This document shows, piece after piece, positions 17,649-26,049 of a DNA stretch of 64,000 bases. The position numbers and the translations under genes were made by a program. Source of the DNA: Hyphomicrobiales bacterium (GTDB taxonomy: Bacteria > Pseudomonadota > Alphaproteobacteria > Rhizobiales > Rhizobiaceae); the NCBI GenBank assembly GCA_900469475.1, contig UBXG01000028.1, positions 62,001-126,000 of the forward strand, written 5' to 3'. Numbering within the stretch: position 1 is the first letter of the stretch; each line of letters starts with the position of its first letter. The notes under the pieces were generated by a model. It had not been told where the DNA came from, ran no database searches, and saw only the letters and a program-made list of their open reading frames with translations.

Positions 17649-19199
17649 GTGAGCATAATTCGCGATACCCCTCTTCCACAGGCCGGCAAGGCGGTCGGCA
17701 TCGAAACGCTCGACATGACCATGCGTTTTGGCAGCTTCACAGCACTCGACCACGTATCCGTAAGTATTCCTGCAGGTACCTTCCACGCGCTGCTCGGTGA
17801 AAATGGCGCGGGGAAATCGACGCTCGTCAAGTGCATCATGGGCTTCTATCACCAGACCTCAGGTTCCCTGTCTGTCGACGGTCGCGAGGTGGCGGTCGCC
17901 TCCCCGAAGGACGCAGCTACTTATGGTCTTGGTATGGTTTACCAGCATTTTACGTTGGTGCCGTCGCTGACAGGTGCGGAAAATCTCGTCATCAGCCGCA
18001 CCGAAGTACCCGCTATCGTCAACTGGGCCAAAGAGCGTAAGGCGCTTGCGGCCTTCATGGAGCGGATGCCCTTCAAGATCCCGCTCGACCGGCGGGTCAG
18101 CGAGCTTGCCGCCGGCGAAAAGCAGAAGCTCGAAATCGTCAAGCAGCTTTATCTTGGCCGCAACTTCCTCGTACTTGACGAACCAACCTCGGTGCTGACG
18201 CCGGCGGAGGCAGATGAGATGCTCGGCCTGGTGAGGGGCATGACCGAACGCGGCGAGCTGACCGTTTTGATGATCAGCCACAAATTTCATGAGGTGACGA
18301 AATTCGCCGACGCGGTCTCGATCCTGCGACGTGGCAAGCTTGTCGGCGGCGGCAAGGTCGGCGAACTCTCAACGGCGGATATGGCGGCGATGATGATCGG
18401 CGACATCAAACTCGCTGAACTCGATACTCGCATTCCCGTCGCAGATACAGCAAAACCGGTGTTGCAAGTCGAACGGGTCAAGGCTCCGGACCGTTCCGGC
18501 CTGAAGACGATCGAGATCGACAAGCTGACGGTGCGTTCCGGCGAGATTGTCGGCGTCGCTGGTATTTCCGGCAATGGCCAGAAAGAACTCACGGAAATTC
18601 TCGCCGGGCAGCGGCCGACCGAGACTGGAGCGATCAGCGTCAACGGCGAGATCTACGGTGCAACGCGGCCCGAAACACGAAAGAACAACGTCCGCTTCAT
18701 TCCGGAAGAGCCTCTGCAGAATGCCTGTGCGCCGCGCATGACCGTCAGCGAAAATCTCGCCTTCCGCACCTTCGACCTGACAGAGACCGGCACTGACGCG
18801 ATCTGGCTAAACAGGGGCCGGATGAAGAAGCGGGCGACATCGCTGATTTCCGACTTCAAGGTGAAGACAGCATCGTCCTCTTCGCCGATCGCGGCCCTTT
18901 CTGGCGGCAATGTTCAGCGTGCCGTGTTGGCGCGGGAGCTGACGGGTGACGTTGATTTGTTGATCGTCTCCAATCCCTGCTTCGGCCTCGATTTTTCTGC
19001 CGTGGCCGAAATCCGTGCCCGTATCATGCGTGCCCGCAACGCCGGGGCGGCTGTGCTGCTTTTGTCGGAGGATCTCGACGAACTTCTGGAAATGTCGGAT
19101 CGCATCATGGTGATCTCCGAAGGCAGGCTCGTCTACGAAACAACGGCGCAGACCGCCGATGTCTCGGTGATCGGCGCTCACATGGCGGGACATCACTAA
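17649..19199 (+). CDS. ABC transporter double ATP-binding protein, BMP type
   Basis: 516 residues from a GTG at 17649 that has AAAGGAG 8 nt upstream and lies just behind the atzD stop; upstream in-frame codons belong to the atzD region. There are two ATPase domains. The first has Walker A GENGAGKS (about 43-50), signature [11 protein letters not shown] and Walker [14 protein letters not shown]. The second has a degenerate Walker A ([10 protein letters not shown]), a normal [10 protein letters not shown] signature and the altered Walker [14 protein letters not shown], as usual in NupA/RbsA-like proteins. It energises the two permeases at 13811 and 14938, although it is separated from them by biuH and atzD. 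Confidence 0.9.
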   Translation: MSIIRDTPLPQAGKAVGIETLDMTMRFGSFTALDHVSVSIPAGTFHALLGENGAGKSTLVKCIMGFYHQTSGSLSVDGREVAVASPKDAATYGLGMVYQHFTLVPSLTGAENLVISRTEVPAIVNWAKERKALAAFMERMPFKIPLDRRVSELAAGEKQKLEIVKQLYLGRNFLVLDEPTSVLTPAEADEMLGLVRGMTERGELTVLMISHKFHEVTKFADAVSILRRGKLVGGGKVGELSTADMAAMMIGDIKLAELDTRIPVADTAKPVLQVERVKAPDRSGLKTIEIDKLTVRSGEIVGVAGISGNGQKELTEILAGQRPTETGAISVNGEIYGATRPETRKNNVRFIPEEPLQNACAPRMTVSENLAFRTFDLTETGTDAIWLNRGRMKKRATSLISDFKVKTASSSSPIAALSGGNVQRAVLARELTGDVDLLIVSNPCFGLDFSAVAEIRARIMRARNAGAAVLLLSEDLDELLEMSDRIMVISEGRLVYETTAQTADVSVIGAHMAGHH

Positions 19200-19867
19200 T
19201 GACCGACATCAAGGCTCAACCGTTCCCCTTCCCGCTGCAACGCGACGCCGTGGCATTGATCGTCATCGACATGCAGCGCGATTTTGCCGAGCCTGGCGGC
19301 TTCGGCGCCAGCCTCGGCAATGATGTCAGCCGCATCACGAGGATCATCCCCGATGTGAAGCGGCTGATCGCGGGTTTCCGTTCAGCCGGCCTGCCGGTGA
19401 TCCATACGATGGAATGCCACAGACCTGACCTTTCCGACCTGCCGCCCGCCAAGCGCGACCGCGGCAATCCTTCGCTCAGGATCGGTGACAAGGGACCAAT
19501 GGGCCGCATCCTGATTGCCGGCGAGCCTGGCACGGCAATTCTTCCCGAGCTCGCACCCATCGATGGCGAGATCGTCATCGAAAAACCCGGCAAGGGCGCC
19601 TTCTACGCCACCGGACTCGGCGACATCCTGAAGCGTAAGGGTATCAAGCAGCTCGTCTTTGCCGGAGTCACCACAGAGGTCTGCGTCCAGACCACCATGC
19701 GCGAGGCCAACGACCGCGGCTATGAATGCCTGCTCGCCGAAGAAGCAACCGAAAGCTATTTCCCCGAATTCAAGTCTGCCGCCATCGCAATGATCCAAGC
19801 GCAGGGCGCTATCGTCGGCTGGACGGCGCATATCGATGACATACTGGAGGCCATCAACCATGCCTGA
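19199..19867 (+). CDS. Second isochorismatase-like cysteine hydrolase of the cyanurate operon
   Basis: 222 residues; start overlaps the ATPase stop by 1 nt (TAATG). The triad Asp24 ([10 protein letters not shown]), Lys129 ([13 protein letters not shown]) and Cys162 ([24 protein letters not shown]) is intact. It is clearly a paralogue of biuH but lacks the 17-residue N-terminal extension and has different lid residues ([29 protein letters not shown]). It should cleave an amide of a related small compound. Candidates are carboxybiuret, an N-substituted biuret, or a ureido acid; the sequence does not decide. Translational coupling on both sides implies it belongs to the pathway. Confidence 0.85.
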   Translation: MTDIKAQPFPFPLQRDAVALIVIDMQRDFAEPGGFGASLGNDVSRITRIIPDVKRLIAGFRSAGLPVIHTMECHRPDLSDLPPAKRDRGNPSLRIGDKGPMGRILIAGEPGTAILPELAPIDGEIVIEKPGKGAFYATGLGDILKRKGIKQLVFAGVTTEVCVQTTMREANDRGYECLLAEEATESYFPEFKSAAIAMIQAQGAIVGWTAHIDDILEAINHA

Positions 19868-20213
19868 AACGACTCGCGAACTGTTGACGGCGGGTGGCTG
19901 GAAAGAACTGGAATTCGGTCCCTTCCGACCGGACGTGACGATCCACTGGATCCGTCCCTTCGAAGGCGACCAGCCCGGCGTGGCAGTGCTGAAATACGAG
20001 GCCGGAGCCTCGGTGCCGCGCCATCGCCACGAAGGGCTCGAAACCATCCTGGTGCTTGAGGGCACCCAATCCGACGAGGCCGGCGACTACAGCAGAGGAA
20101 GCTATGTGGTGAATGCTGCCGGCACCGAACATTCAGTCTGGAGTGACACCGGTTGCGTCGTGCTCATCCAATGGGACCGGCCCGTCAAAATACTCGAAGA
20201 GAAAACAACATGA
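19860..20213 (+). CDS. Small single-domain cupin protein
   Basis: 117 residues; ATG at 19860 with GGAGG 9 nt upstream, overlapping the previous gene by 8 nt. The double-stranded beta-helix motifs are present: [26 protein letters not shown] (metal-binding His, His and Glu at about 59-64) and [18 protein letters not shown] (about 92-109, third His). It resembles ChrR-type cupins without the sigma-binding part. The job is unknown; possible roles are a decarboxylase or metal-dependent helper for the unstable carboxybiuret, or a sensor. It overlaps the allophanate hydrolase start (ATGA). Confidence 0.8.
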   Translation: MPETTRELLTAGGWKELEFGPFRPDVTIHWIRPFEGDQPGVAVLKYEAGASVPRHRHEGLETILVLEGTQSDEAGDYSRGSYVVNAAGTEHSVWSDTGCVVLIQWDRPVKILEEKTT

Positions 20214-22012
20214 GAGCGGGACCAGCTTTCGACATCGCCTCCCTACACGCAGCCTACCAGAACGGTCTGACGACCGCCGACATGATCGGCACGGTGTTTG
20301 CGCGCATTGCTGAGGTGAACGATCCCGGCATCTTCATCCATCTTGTCGACATAGGGGATCTGCTCGTCGAAGCTGAAGCACTAGGCGCCTTCGACCCGGC
20401 GACAAAACCGCTTTGGGGCATTCCCTTTGCCGTAAAGGACAATATCGACGTCGCCGGCATGCCGACGACCGCTTCGTGCCCCGACTACGCCTATATGCCC
20501 GACACGGATGCCACCGTTGTTCGCCTGCTGAAAGAAGCCGGTGCTCTGGTAATCGGTAAGACAAATCTCGATCAATTCGCAACTGGCCTCGTCGGTGTCC
20601 GCACTCCGTATCCCGTTCCGCGCAACGCCATGGATGCCGATTTGGTGCCAGGCGGATCGAGCTCCGGCTCAGCCGTGGCGACGGCGCAGGGTATCGTCAG
20701 CTTCGCGCTCGGCACCGATACTGCCGGATCGGGTCGCATTCCAGCCGGCCTCAACAATATCGTCGGCATGAAACCCAGCCTCGGCGCATTGTCGACAAGC
20801 GGCGTTATTCCCGCCTGCCGCACGCTGGATTGTGTTTCAATCTTCGCGCTGACGGTCGACGACGCCTGGCGGGTATTCGAGGTTGCCGCATGTCACGATG
20901 CCAAGGACGCCTATTCGAAAACCATTCCGGCCAATGGGTTTAGGCAAGCACCGCCGGTCCTGACCATCGGCGTGCCGGCGAAGGCCGACCAGCTGTTCTT
21001 CGGTGACGCCGTCATGGAGGCGGCCTATGACGATGCCTTGCGCATGTTGACGAAACTGGGCCATCGCTTGGTGGAAGTACCGTTTGGCGATTTCTACAAG
21101 GTGGCAAACCTGCTTTATGAAGGCGCCTGGGTGGCCGAGCGCTATGCGGCGGTCAAGGATTTCTTTGACGCCAAGGAGGCGAGCTTCCATCCCGTCACCC
21201 GCGGGATCTATGGCGGCGCCAAGCAGCTTTCGGCCGCGGATGCCTTCAAGGGTCTCCATGCGCTGCAGGCCTTGAAACAGAAGGTTGCTCAGCTGATCGC
21301 ATCGGTTGATCTCTTTTGTGTACCGACGGCGCCGACACATTACACACGTGCCGACCTCGAGGCGGAACCGATCCGTGAAAATTCGCGTCTCGGCACTTAC
21401 ACCAACTTCGTCAATCTGCTCGACATGTGCGGCATCGCCGTGCCAGCGGGCATACGCAGCGACGGTCGTCCAGCCAGCGTGACCCTGCTGACATCGTCGG
21501 GACGCGACGGCCTTACGGCTTCGCTTGCCCGTGACATTCACGCAAGCAGCGGCTTGGCGCTCGGCGCAACCGGATGGCTGCAGCCGAAGCCGAACGATAC
21601 GATCAGCGTTGACGAAGCCGGGCTGATCGATATCGCGGTGGTCGGCGCCCATCTCTCCGGCATGCCGCTGAACGCACAACTCCTTGCTCTCGACAGTCGC
21701 TTTCTGCGGAAAGCACGAACATCGGATTGCTATCGGCTTTACGTCTTGCCGGGGCAGAAGCCGGCAAAGCCGGGACTTATCCGTGTTCCACAGGCGACCG
21801 GCGGTCAAATCGATGTCGAAATCTGGCAAATGACCCCGGCCGCGTTTGGCCAATTCGTTGCGGCCATCCCTTCACCCCTCAGCATCGGCACCCTTTTTTT
21901 ATCGGATGGCACGTCGACCAAGGGTTTTCTGGTCGAAGCCACCGCCATCGCCGACGCGACGGATATCACGCATTACGGCGGATGGCGCACTTATATCGCT
22001 GCGACGGTGTAA
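20210..22012 (+). CDS. atzF: Allophanate hydrolase (amidase-signature family)
   Basis: 600 residues; ATG overlaps the cupin stop. The amidase core shows the Ser-cisSer-Lys triad Lys76 (PFAVKDNID), Ser150 (GGSSSGSAVATA) and Ser174 (GTDTAGSGRIPAG), with the same 74 and 24 residue spacing as in AtzF. The C-terminal part (about 465-600, from ISVDEAGLIDIAVVGAHLSGMPLN to GWRTYIAATV) is the extra domain found in AtzF-type enzymes but absent from plain amidases. It converts allophanate to two ammonia plus CO2 and so completes mineralisation of cyanurate and biuret. It closes the operon; GCTTC-AAA-GAAGC follows right after the stop. Confidence 0.93.
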   Translation: MRAGPAFDIASLHAAYQNGLTTADMIGTVFARIAEVNDPGIFIHLVDIGDLLVEAEALGAFDPATKPLWGIPFAVKDNIDVAGMPTTASCPDYAYMPDTDATVVRLLKEAGALVIGKTNLDQFATGLVGVRTPYPVPRNAMDADLVPGGSSSGSAVATAQGIVSFALGTDTAGSGRIPAGLNNIVGMKPSLGALSTSGVIPACRTLDCVSIFALTVDDAWRVFEVAACHDAKDAYSKTIPANGFRQAPPVLTIGVPAKADQLFFGDAVMEAAYDDALRMLTKLGHRLVEVPFGDFYKVANLLYEGAWVAERYAAVKDFFDAKEASFHPVTRGIYGGAKQLSAADAFKGLHALQALKQKVAQLIASVDLFCVPTAPTHYTRADLEAEPIRENSRLGTYTNFVNLLDMCGIAVPAGIRSDGRPASVTLLTSSGRDGLTASLARDIHASSGLALGATGWLQPKPNDTISVDEAGLIDIAVVGAHLSGMPLNAQLLALDSRFLRKARTSDCYRLYVLPGQKPAKPGLIRVPQATGGQIDVEIWQMTPAAFGQFVAAIPSPLSIGTLFLSDGTSTKGFLVEATAIADATDITHYGGWRTYIAATV

Positions 22013-22191
22013 GGCTTCAAAGAAGCGCCGATAATGCGCCGCCGCGCATCTAAAGAAGTTCCTGCAAATCCATTTTTCAGATGAAGATTAAGAAACGGAT
22101 TGGAACCCGCGACCTCGGTCGTTCGACGCCTTCAGTGACGGTTCACGGTCGCTCCAAAAACGGTCTCTCTTAAAAATGCAAATGCTACCTA

Positions 22192-22243
22192 TTGACGATA
22201 GGAGTATATGCTCTTATCTTTGCTCTTATAGGAGCATATGCTC
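22192..22243 (+). promoter_or_regulatory. Promoter with two GAGxATATGCTC dyads
   Basis: TTGACG (22192-22197), a 17-bp spacer and TATCTT (22215-22220) form a good sigma-70-type promoter. GAGTATATGCTC (22202-22213) lies between -35 and -10, and GAGCATATGCTC (22232-22243), a perfect 12-bp palindrome, lies just downstream. The centres are 30 bp apart, about three helical turns. The arrangement is that of a repressed promoter; the MarR protein at 24445 is the nearest candidate repressor. Confidence 0.65.
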
Positions 22244-22265
22244 TCACATGCGAAGGAGTGAGATT

Positions 22266-23147
22266 ATGAGTGAGGCTGAGGTACTTGTAAGCGGAGCAAC
22301 CGGACGGACCGGCGGTGCCGCAATCGATGAACTACTTAAGATGGGCAAGTCGGTGCGCGCCTATGTGCGTTCGGACGATGAGCGAGCAACCGCCCTCAGG
22401 CAGCGGGGGGTGGATATCGCTGTCGGAGATTTCACCGACATCGATGACATCCGCGCTGCCATGGAAGGCGTCCGATCGGCCTATTTCCTGCATCCGATTG
22501 CGCCAGGCATCATCGGCGCCGCGGCCTATTTCGCACAGGCAGCAAAGGAAGCGGGCGTCACAGCAATCGTCAACATGTCGCAGATATCGGCGCGCCGCGA
22601 ATCGGCGAGCCACGCGGCGCAGGACCATTGGATTTCCGAGCGGGTCTTCGACTGGTCCGGCGTGCCAACGACCCATCTTCGCCCCACCTTCTTTGCCGAT
22701 TGGCTCGTTTATCCGCATTTCGCAAAGGAGATATGGGCGACGAAAAAGATCGAGTTTCCGTTCGCTGATGGGCGTCACGCACCGATCGCGACCGATGATC
22801 AGGGGCGGGTGATTGCGCATCTTTTGGCAAATCCTGGGGGGCATGAGGGCAAGATTTATCCCCTTCATGGACCGATCGAGATGAACCATACCGAGATCGC
22901 CGCCGCCATGAGCGAAGTGCTTGGCGCCAAGATCGACTACGCGCCAACGTCGATCGACGTGTTCAAGGACAAGATGGAAAATCTCTACAAGTTTCCGCCT
23001 TTCCTCGTGCAGCACCTGGTCGAAGTTGCCCAAAACTATCGTGATGGCATCTTTGCGGGCACGAACGATGCTGTTGAGAAAATCACCGGAACGCCAGCAC
23101 TCTCGGTCCAGCAATTCATCACCAACAATCGTGCCGCCTTTGCGTGA
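22266..23147 (+). CDS. NmrA-family NAD(P)-binding protein
   Basis: 293 residues from the ATG at 22266 with AAGGAG 7 nt upstream; a longer opening from 22176 would be read through the promoter dyads and is rejected. The Rossmann motif VSGATGRTGGAAIDELL (about 8-24) and MSQISARRESASHAAQDHWISERVFDWSGVPTTHLRPTFFADWL are typical of atypical SDRs of the NmrA / quinone oxidoreductase 2 type. These bind NADP and act as redox sensors or quinone reductases. First gene of the four-gene unit at 22266-24906 controlled by the two-dyad promoter. Confidence 0.85.
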   Translation: MSEAEVLVSGATGRTGGAAIDELLKMGKSVRAYVRSDDERATALRQRGVDIAVGDFTDIDDIRAAMEGVRSAYFLHPIAPGIIGAAAYFAQAAKEAGVTAIVNMSQISARRESASHAAQDHWISERVFDWSGVPTTHLRPTFFADWLVYPHFAKEIWATKKIEFPFADGRHAPIATDDQGRVIAHLLANPGGHEGKIYPLHGPIEMNHTEIAAAMSEVLGAKIDYAPTSIDVFKDKMENLYKFPPFLVQHLVEVAQNYRDGIFAGTNDAVEKITGTPALSVQQFITNNRAAFA

Positions 23148-23174
23148 GCACCGTCGAGGTAAGGAGCTTGAACA

Positions 23175-23549
23175 ATGTCGAATATTCAAGGCGAGCGTCA
23201 CCCGTTTCTGGACGACCTGACTGCGGACGCGGAGCTGACAAGCTCCGTGCTGCGAGGTCCCGTCATCGGACGCGACGAGATCAAGCTGGCCGTCAACACA
23301 GTCGGGACCTTCTACGCTTCGCAGGATCCCACGTTTCTCGAGACTGTCGGTGCGCGCCTCTTTCTTGAATACGAGGCGGTTCTGACAAGCGGGGAAAGGC
23401 TGAACGCCACCGTCGTCGTCGATCGCAACTCTGATGGTTCGGTACCACGCGTCAGCGTGCGGATGAGCCCGCTTGGTGCTGTGTTATCTCTTGCCGCCAA
23501 TCTTCGCGAGGCACTCTCCGGCCGATTGCCGGAAGACCTTTTTCTTTAA
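23175..23549 (+). CDS. Small NTF2/SnoaL-like protein, function unknown
   Basis: 124 residues; AAGGAG 8 nt before the ATG. The pattern RDEIKLAVNTVGTFYASQD... then a series of beta strands (ARLFLEYEAVLTSGERLNATVVVDRNSDGSVPRVSVRMSPL) fits a small alpha+beta barrel of the NTF2/SnoaL type, a fold used for ligand binding or isomerisation. No catalytic residues can be assigned. It is 27 bp behind the NmrA-type gene and probably works on the same compound. Confidence 0.6.
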   Translation: MSNIQGERHPFLDDLTADAELTSSVLRGPVIGRDEIKLAVNTVGTFYASQDPTFLETVGARLFLEYEAVLTSGERLNATVVVDRNSDGSVPRVSVRMSPLGAVLSLAANLREALSGRLPEDLFL

Positions 23550-23617
23550 ACCGAACGCCCACAGGCAGGTATCGATATTGGATGCCCTGATCTGTGGCTT
23601 TAGAGAGGTAATTTGTC

Positions 23618-24334
23618 ATGGATGTCACCAACGCCACCGTCTTCATTACCGGAGCTAATCGCGGCCTGGGCCTCGCCTTCGCACGCGAAGCCCGTCGTCG
23701 CGGAGCAAAGAAGGTCTATGCAGGCATGCGCAATACGAACGGCTTCGACGAACCGGACATCATTCCCGTCCGGATCGATGTCACGGATAAAGCATCAATC
23801 GCTGCGGCAGCAGAATTGGCGACGGATACCGATCTGCTGATCAACAACGCGGGCATCGCTGCCCTTATCGACGGACCTCTGGCAAACGATGTCGAAGAGC
23901 AGTCGCAGCGTCTATTCGATACCAACTATTATGGCGTCGTCCGCGTCACGCAGGCCTTCGAGCCGATCCTGTCGGCCAAGCCGCGTGCTGCCATCATCAA
24001 CGTGCTATCCGATATCGTGTGGCTTCCGCGGCCTATTTTGACACCCTATGCTGCATCAAAGGCGGCGGCATGGAGCTTCACGAACCAGCTTCGCTTTCAC
24101 CTTCAGGATCGTAGCATCCAAGTTCTCGGTCTGCATGTGGGTTTCGTGGATACCGACCTGACCAATGGCATCGATGTGCCAAAAGCCAGCCCGGAAGATG
24201 TGGTGCGCCAAACCTATGAAGCGCTCGCCGCCGGCAAGAGTGAGATCATGGCCGACCAGGGAACGGCACTACTGAAGAGCACGCTCGCTGCCGAGGTACC
24301 CGGTTATATCACGCCGCCGGCAGGATTGTTCTAA
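23618..24334 (+). CDS. Short-chain dehydrogenase/reductase
   Basis: 238 residues. Cofactor motif TGANRGLGLAFA (about 10-21), the NNAG motif (INNAGIAAL) and the active site with a catalytic Ser (NVLSDIV) and Tyr-Lys pair YAASK (about 145-149) are all intact, so this is a working classical SDR, in contrast to the fragment at 4557. NAD(P)-dependent oxidation of an alcohol or reduction of a carbonyl is expected; the substrate is unknown. Same operon as the NmrA-type gene. Confidence 0.87.
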   Translation: MDVTNATVFITGANRGLGLAFAREARRRGAKKVYAGMRNTNGFDEPDIIPVRIDVTDKASIAAAAELATDTDLLINNAGIAALIDGPLANDVEEQSQRLFDTNYYGVVRVTQAFEPILSAKPRAAIINVLSDIVWLPRPILTPYAASKAAAWSFTNQLRFHLQDRSIQVLGLHVGFVDTDLTNGIDVPKASPEDVVRQTYEALAAGKSEIMADQGTALLKSTLAAEVPGYITPPAGLF

Positions 24335-24362
24335 GCGCCAAAATGGTGGAGAAACCGCCAAG

Positions 24363-24414
24363 CCGCAGGCTATGTGATGCGGAGGCCTTGGCCTTTGCGC
24401 CATATAGCCTGCGG
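24363..24414. terminator. Long perfect hairpin between SDR and MarR genes
   Basis: CCGCAGGCTAT (24363-24373) and ATAGCCTGCGG (24404-24414) pair perfectly over 11 bp and can be extended by three inner pairs (one G-T). It begins 28 bp after the SDR stop and ends 30 bp before the MarR start. No T-run follows, so it may moderate read-through or stabilise the upstream mRNA rather than stop transcription. Confidence 0.5.
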
Positions 24415-24444
24415 ACAATAAGCAGGATTCGAAAGGAAAGCGAC

Positions 24445-24906
24445 ATGTTGTCAGCGAACCAACCGCTTGGAATCGATCAATGCAATTGCTCCGCCATGAG
24501 AAAGGCGAGCCGACAGATCACGCGGTTCTACGATGCCCATCTTGAACCCGTCGGGCTGCGTATCACGCAGTTCCTGACCCTGGCGGCTCTCGACGAAGCT
24601 GACGGTGCCACCGTCAACGCTCTCGCGGAACGGCTCGATATCGAGCGGACGGCGATGGGAAAGATGGTTGGCTTTCTGGAACGCGACGGTTTCGTCACTA
24701 TCAAGCCATCACCCGCGGACGGTCGAGTTCGTATCATTGAACTCACGGACGAAGGCCGACGCTTGCATGAGAGAGCGGCTCCCCTCTGGCGGGATGCGCA
24801 GCAAGAATTCGAACGACTGAACGGTAGGACCAATGTCGCAACGCTCCGGCAAGGCCTGAGAGAGATTGTCGTTGGCAACTTGCCGGCCGTCTCGTCCGGA
24901 GACTGA
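24445..24906 (+). CDS. MarR-family transcriptional regulator
   Basis: 153 residues from the ATG at 24445 (AAAGGAAAG upstream); the upstream in-frame opening would translate the hairpin and is not used. The winged helix is plain: VNALAERLDIERTAMGKMVGFLERDGFVTIKPSPADGRVRIIELTDEGRRLHERA (about 56-110). Two N-terminal cysteines (CNCSAMRKASR, residues 13 and 15) precede the dimerisation helix and might sense oxidants or electrophiles (inference). It is probably the repressor of the dyad promoter at 22192 that drives its own operon. Confidence 0.87.
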   Translation: MLSANQPLGIDQCNCSAMRKASRQITRFYDAHLEPVGLRITQFLTLAALDEADGATVNALAERLDIERTAMGKMVGFLERDGFVTIKPSPADGRVRIIELTDEGRRLHERAAPLWRDAQQEFERLNGRTNVATLRQGLREIVVGNLPAVSSGD

Positions 24907-24983
24907 GCCTTCGGAAGACACCCGCCGATCACGGACCAATCAAATAGACGAACGTCAACCGGAGTGGGAGAAAAGGCTGGGGG

Positions 24984-25175
24984 TTAGGCTGTGAGGTCGA
25001 GCTTTGCCTGTTTGAGACAACCTGCGACGGCTGCTCGGACTTGAAGAACCCGATGAGCGCCGATCGATGTCCAATGCATTTGCCGCTTCTTATTCCTACG
25101 GGCATTGAGGAGGCTGTTAGCGGCATTTTCAGCCGGCGTACGGATATCGGCTGACCGGATCAGCACCGCCGACAG
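24984..25175 (-). pseudogene. C-terminal fragment of an IS transposase
   Basis: The last 63 residues of an open minus-strand frame read IRTPAENAANSLLNARRNKKRQMHWTSIGAHRVLQVRAAV, which resembles the C-terminal RMxKKQQMRW...GAHxLLQVR block of DDE transposases (ISKra4-like as I remember them). The N-terminal and catalytic parts are missing and no terminal inverted repeats were found, so it is a relic. It marks a recombination scar between the MarR unit and the nic cluster. Confidence 0.65.
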
Positions 25176-25283
25176 CAGTTGACGATCGAAGCTGCGTTCT
25201 GCCACACGTAGGTGGATCCGATCGAAATGGCGACCTTCTCCTCGACCGAGATCGCATCCGCCTATCATCAGGTCGGCACCGGC

Positions 25284-25398
25284 GGCGTCCTCGACCGCCC
25301 CTGCATCGCCGAGTTGAGCCGTGATGTCGAAGAGACAAGCTGGGACGACATTCTCCACTATTCTGGGCTGTCGCGTGCTTCGATCGAAAGCGTTGATG
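25284..25398 (+). pseudogene. Possible molybdopterin oxidoreductase (FdhF/YdeP-like) fragment
   Basis: A plus-strand frame reads GVLDRPCIAEL...VEETSWDDILHYSGLSRASIESV, which recalls the VLDxxFIAEHT...TSWxDIxRxSGLSRxxIE segment of FdhF/YdeP-type oxidoreductases with some residues deleted. Nothing else of such a gene is present. Judged from memory of the family only. The rest of 24907-25416 holds only the transposase relic. Confidence 0.35.
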
Positions 25399-25416
25399 AT
25401 ACGACATTGCGGCATC

Positions 25417-25890
25417 TCAGTCTTCGCCCGGTTCATCTTCCGTGATCTTTTTCAACAGGAACAGTAGCGCAACCCGTTCGGCAGGGTTAAGCCGTCCCAT
25501 CGTCTTTTCGCTGATGATATGCGCGTTCGGATACATGGAGCGCAGGACCGCTTCACCCTTCGCCAGCAGTGAGATGATAACCTTGCGGCCATCGGCAGCG
25601 TCCTTGGAGAGATTGATGAGACCACGCGCCTTGAGGCGCTCCACGATGCCGCGAATAGTTGCCTGATCGACCGAGGTTGCCTTCACCAGCTCGGCCTGCG
25701 AACTTGGGCCACGGTCGTGGAGCGTACAAAGGGTGACAAACTGCACGGAGGTCAGGTCGGGATCGCTAGCATTTTCCTGGAAAATCGCAAGATGCCGCTG
25801 ATAGGCCTTGCGCAACAGATGTCCAACCTGCTCGGTCACCTGATAGCCCGCCCGCGGGTCCGCTTCTCCGATGTCGCTATTTTCTGCCAT
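25417..25890 (-). CDS. nicR: MarR-family regulator of the nicotinate cluster, NicR-like
   Basis: 157 residues from the ATG at 25888-25890 (MAENSDIG); a longer opening upstream lacks family similarity. The winged helix spans TSVQFVTLCTLHDRGPSSQAELVKATSVDQATIRGIVERLKARGLINLSKDAADGRKVIISLLAKGEAVLRSM (about 46-115), and the N-terminal QVGHLLRKAYQRHLAIFQENA is the dimer helix. NicR proteins repress nic promoters and respond to 6-hydroxynicotinate. The place at the end of the minus-strand nic gene row supports that role. It is closely related in pattern to the MarR protein at 46197, so the two are probably paralogues. Confidence 0.8.
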   Translation of the reverse strand: MAENSDIGEADPRAGYQVTEQVGHLLRKAYQRHLAIFQENASDPDLTSVQFVTLCTLHDRGPSSQAELVKATSVDQATIRGIVERLKARGLINLSKDAADGRKVIISLLAKGEAVLRSMYPNAHIISEKTMGRLNPAERVALLFLLKKITEDEPGED

Positions 25891-26049
25891 GCTCGCGTCG
25901 TCCGCTCCTATTGACGCTTCTAATCCTCCAAAATCCAACAAATCGCAAGCGGGCCGAAGCGCAGCGTGATATGGAGGAGAGGCGGACGAGCAATCGCTTC
26001 CTGAGAGAATCCCCGTGAACGGCATAGGGCCGACCACGGGGCTGCAACT

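Noticed and set aside
12468-22095. Similar strings ATGAAGATTAA near 12474 and 22081
   Set aside because: Short AT-rich match without symmetry or extended similarity; considered chance.
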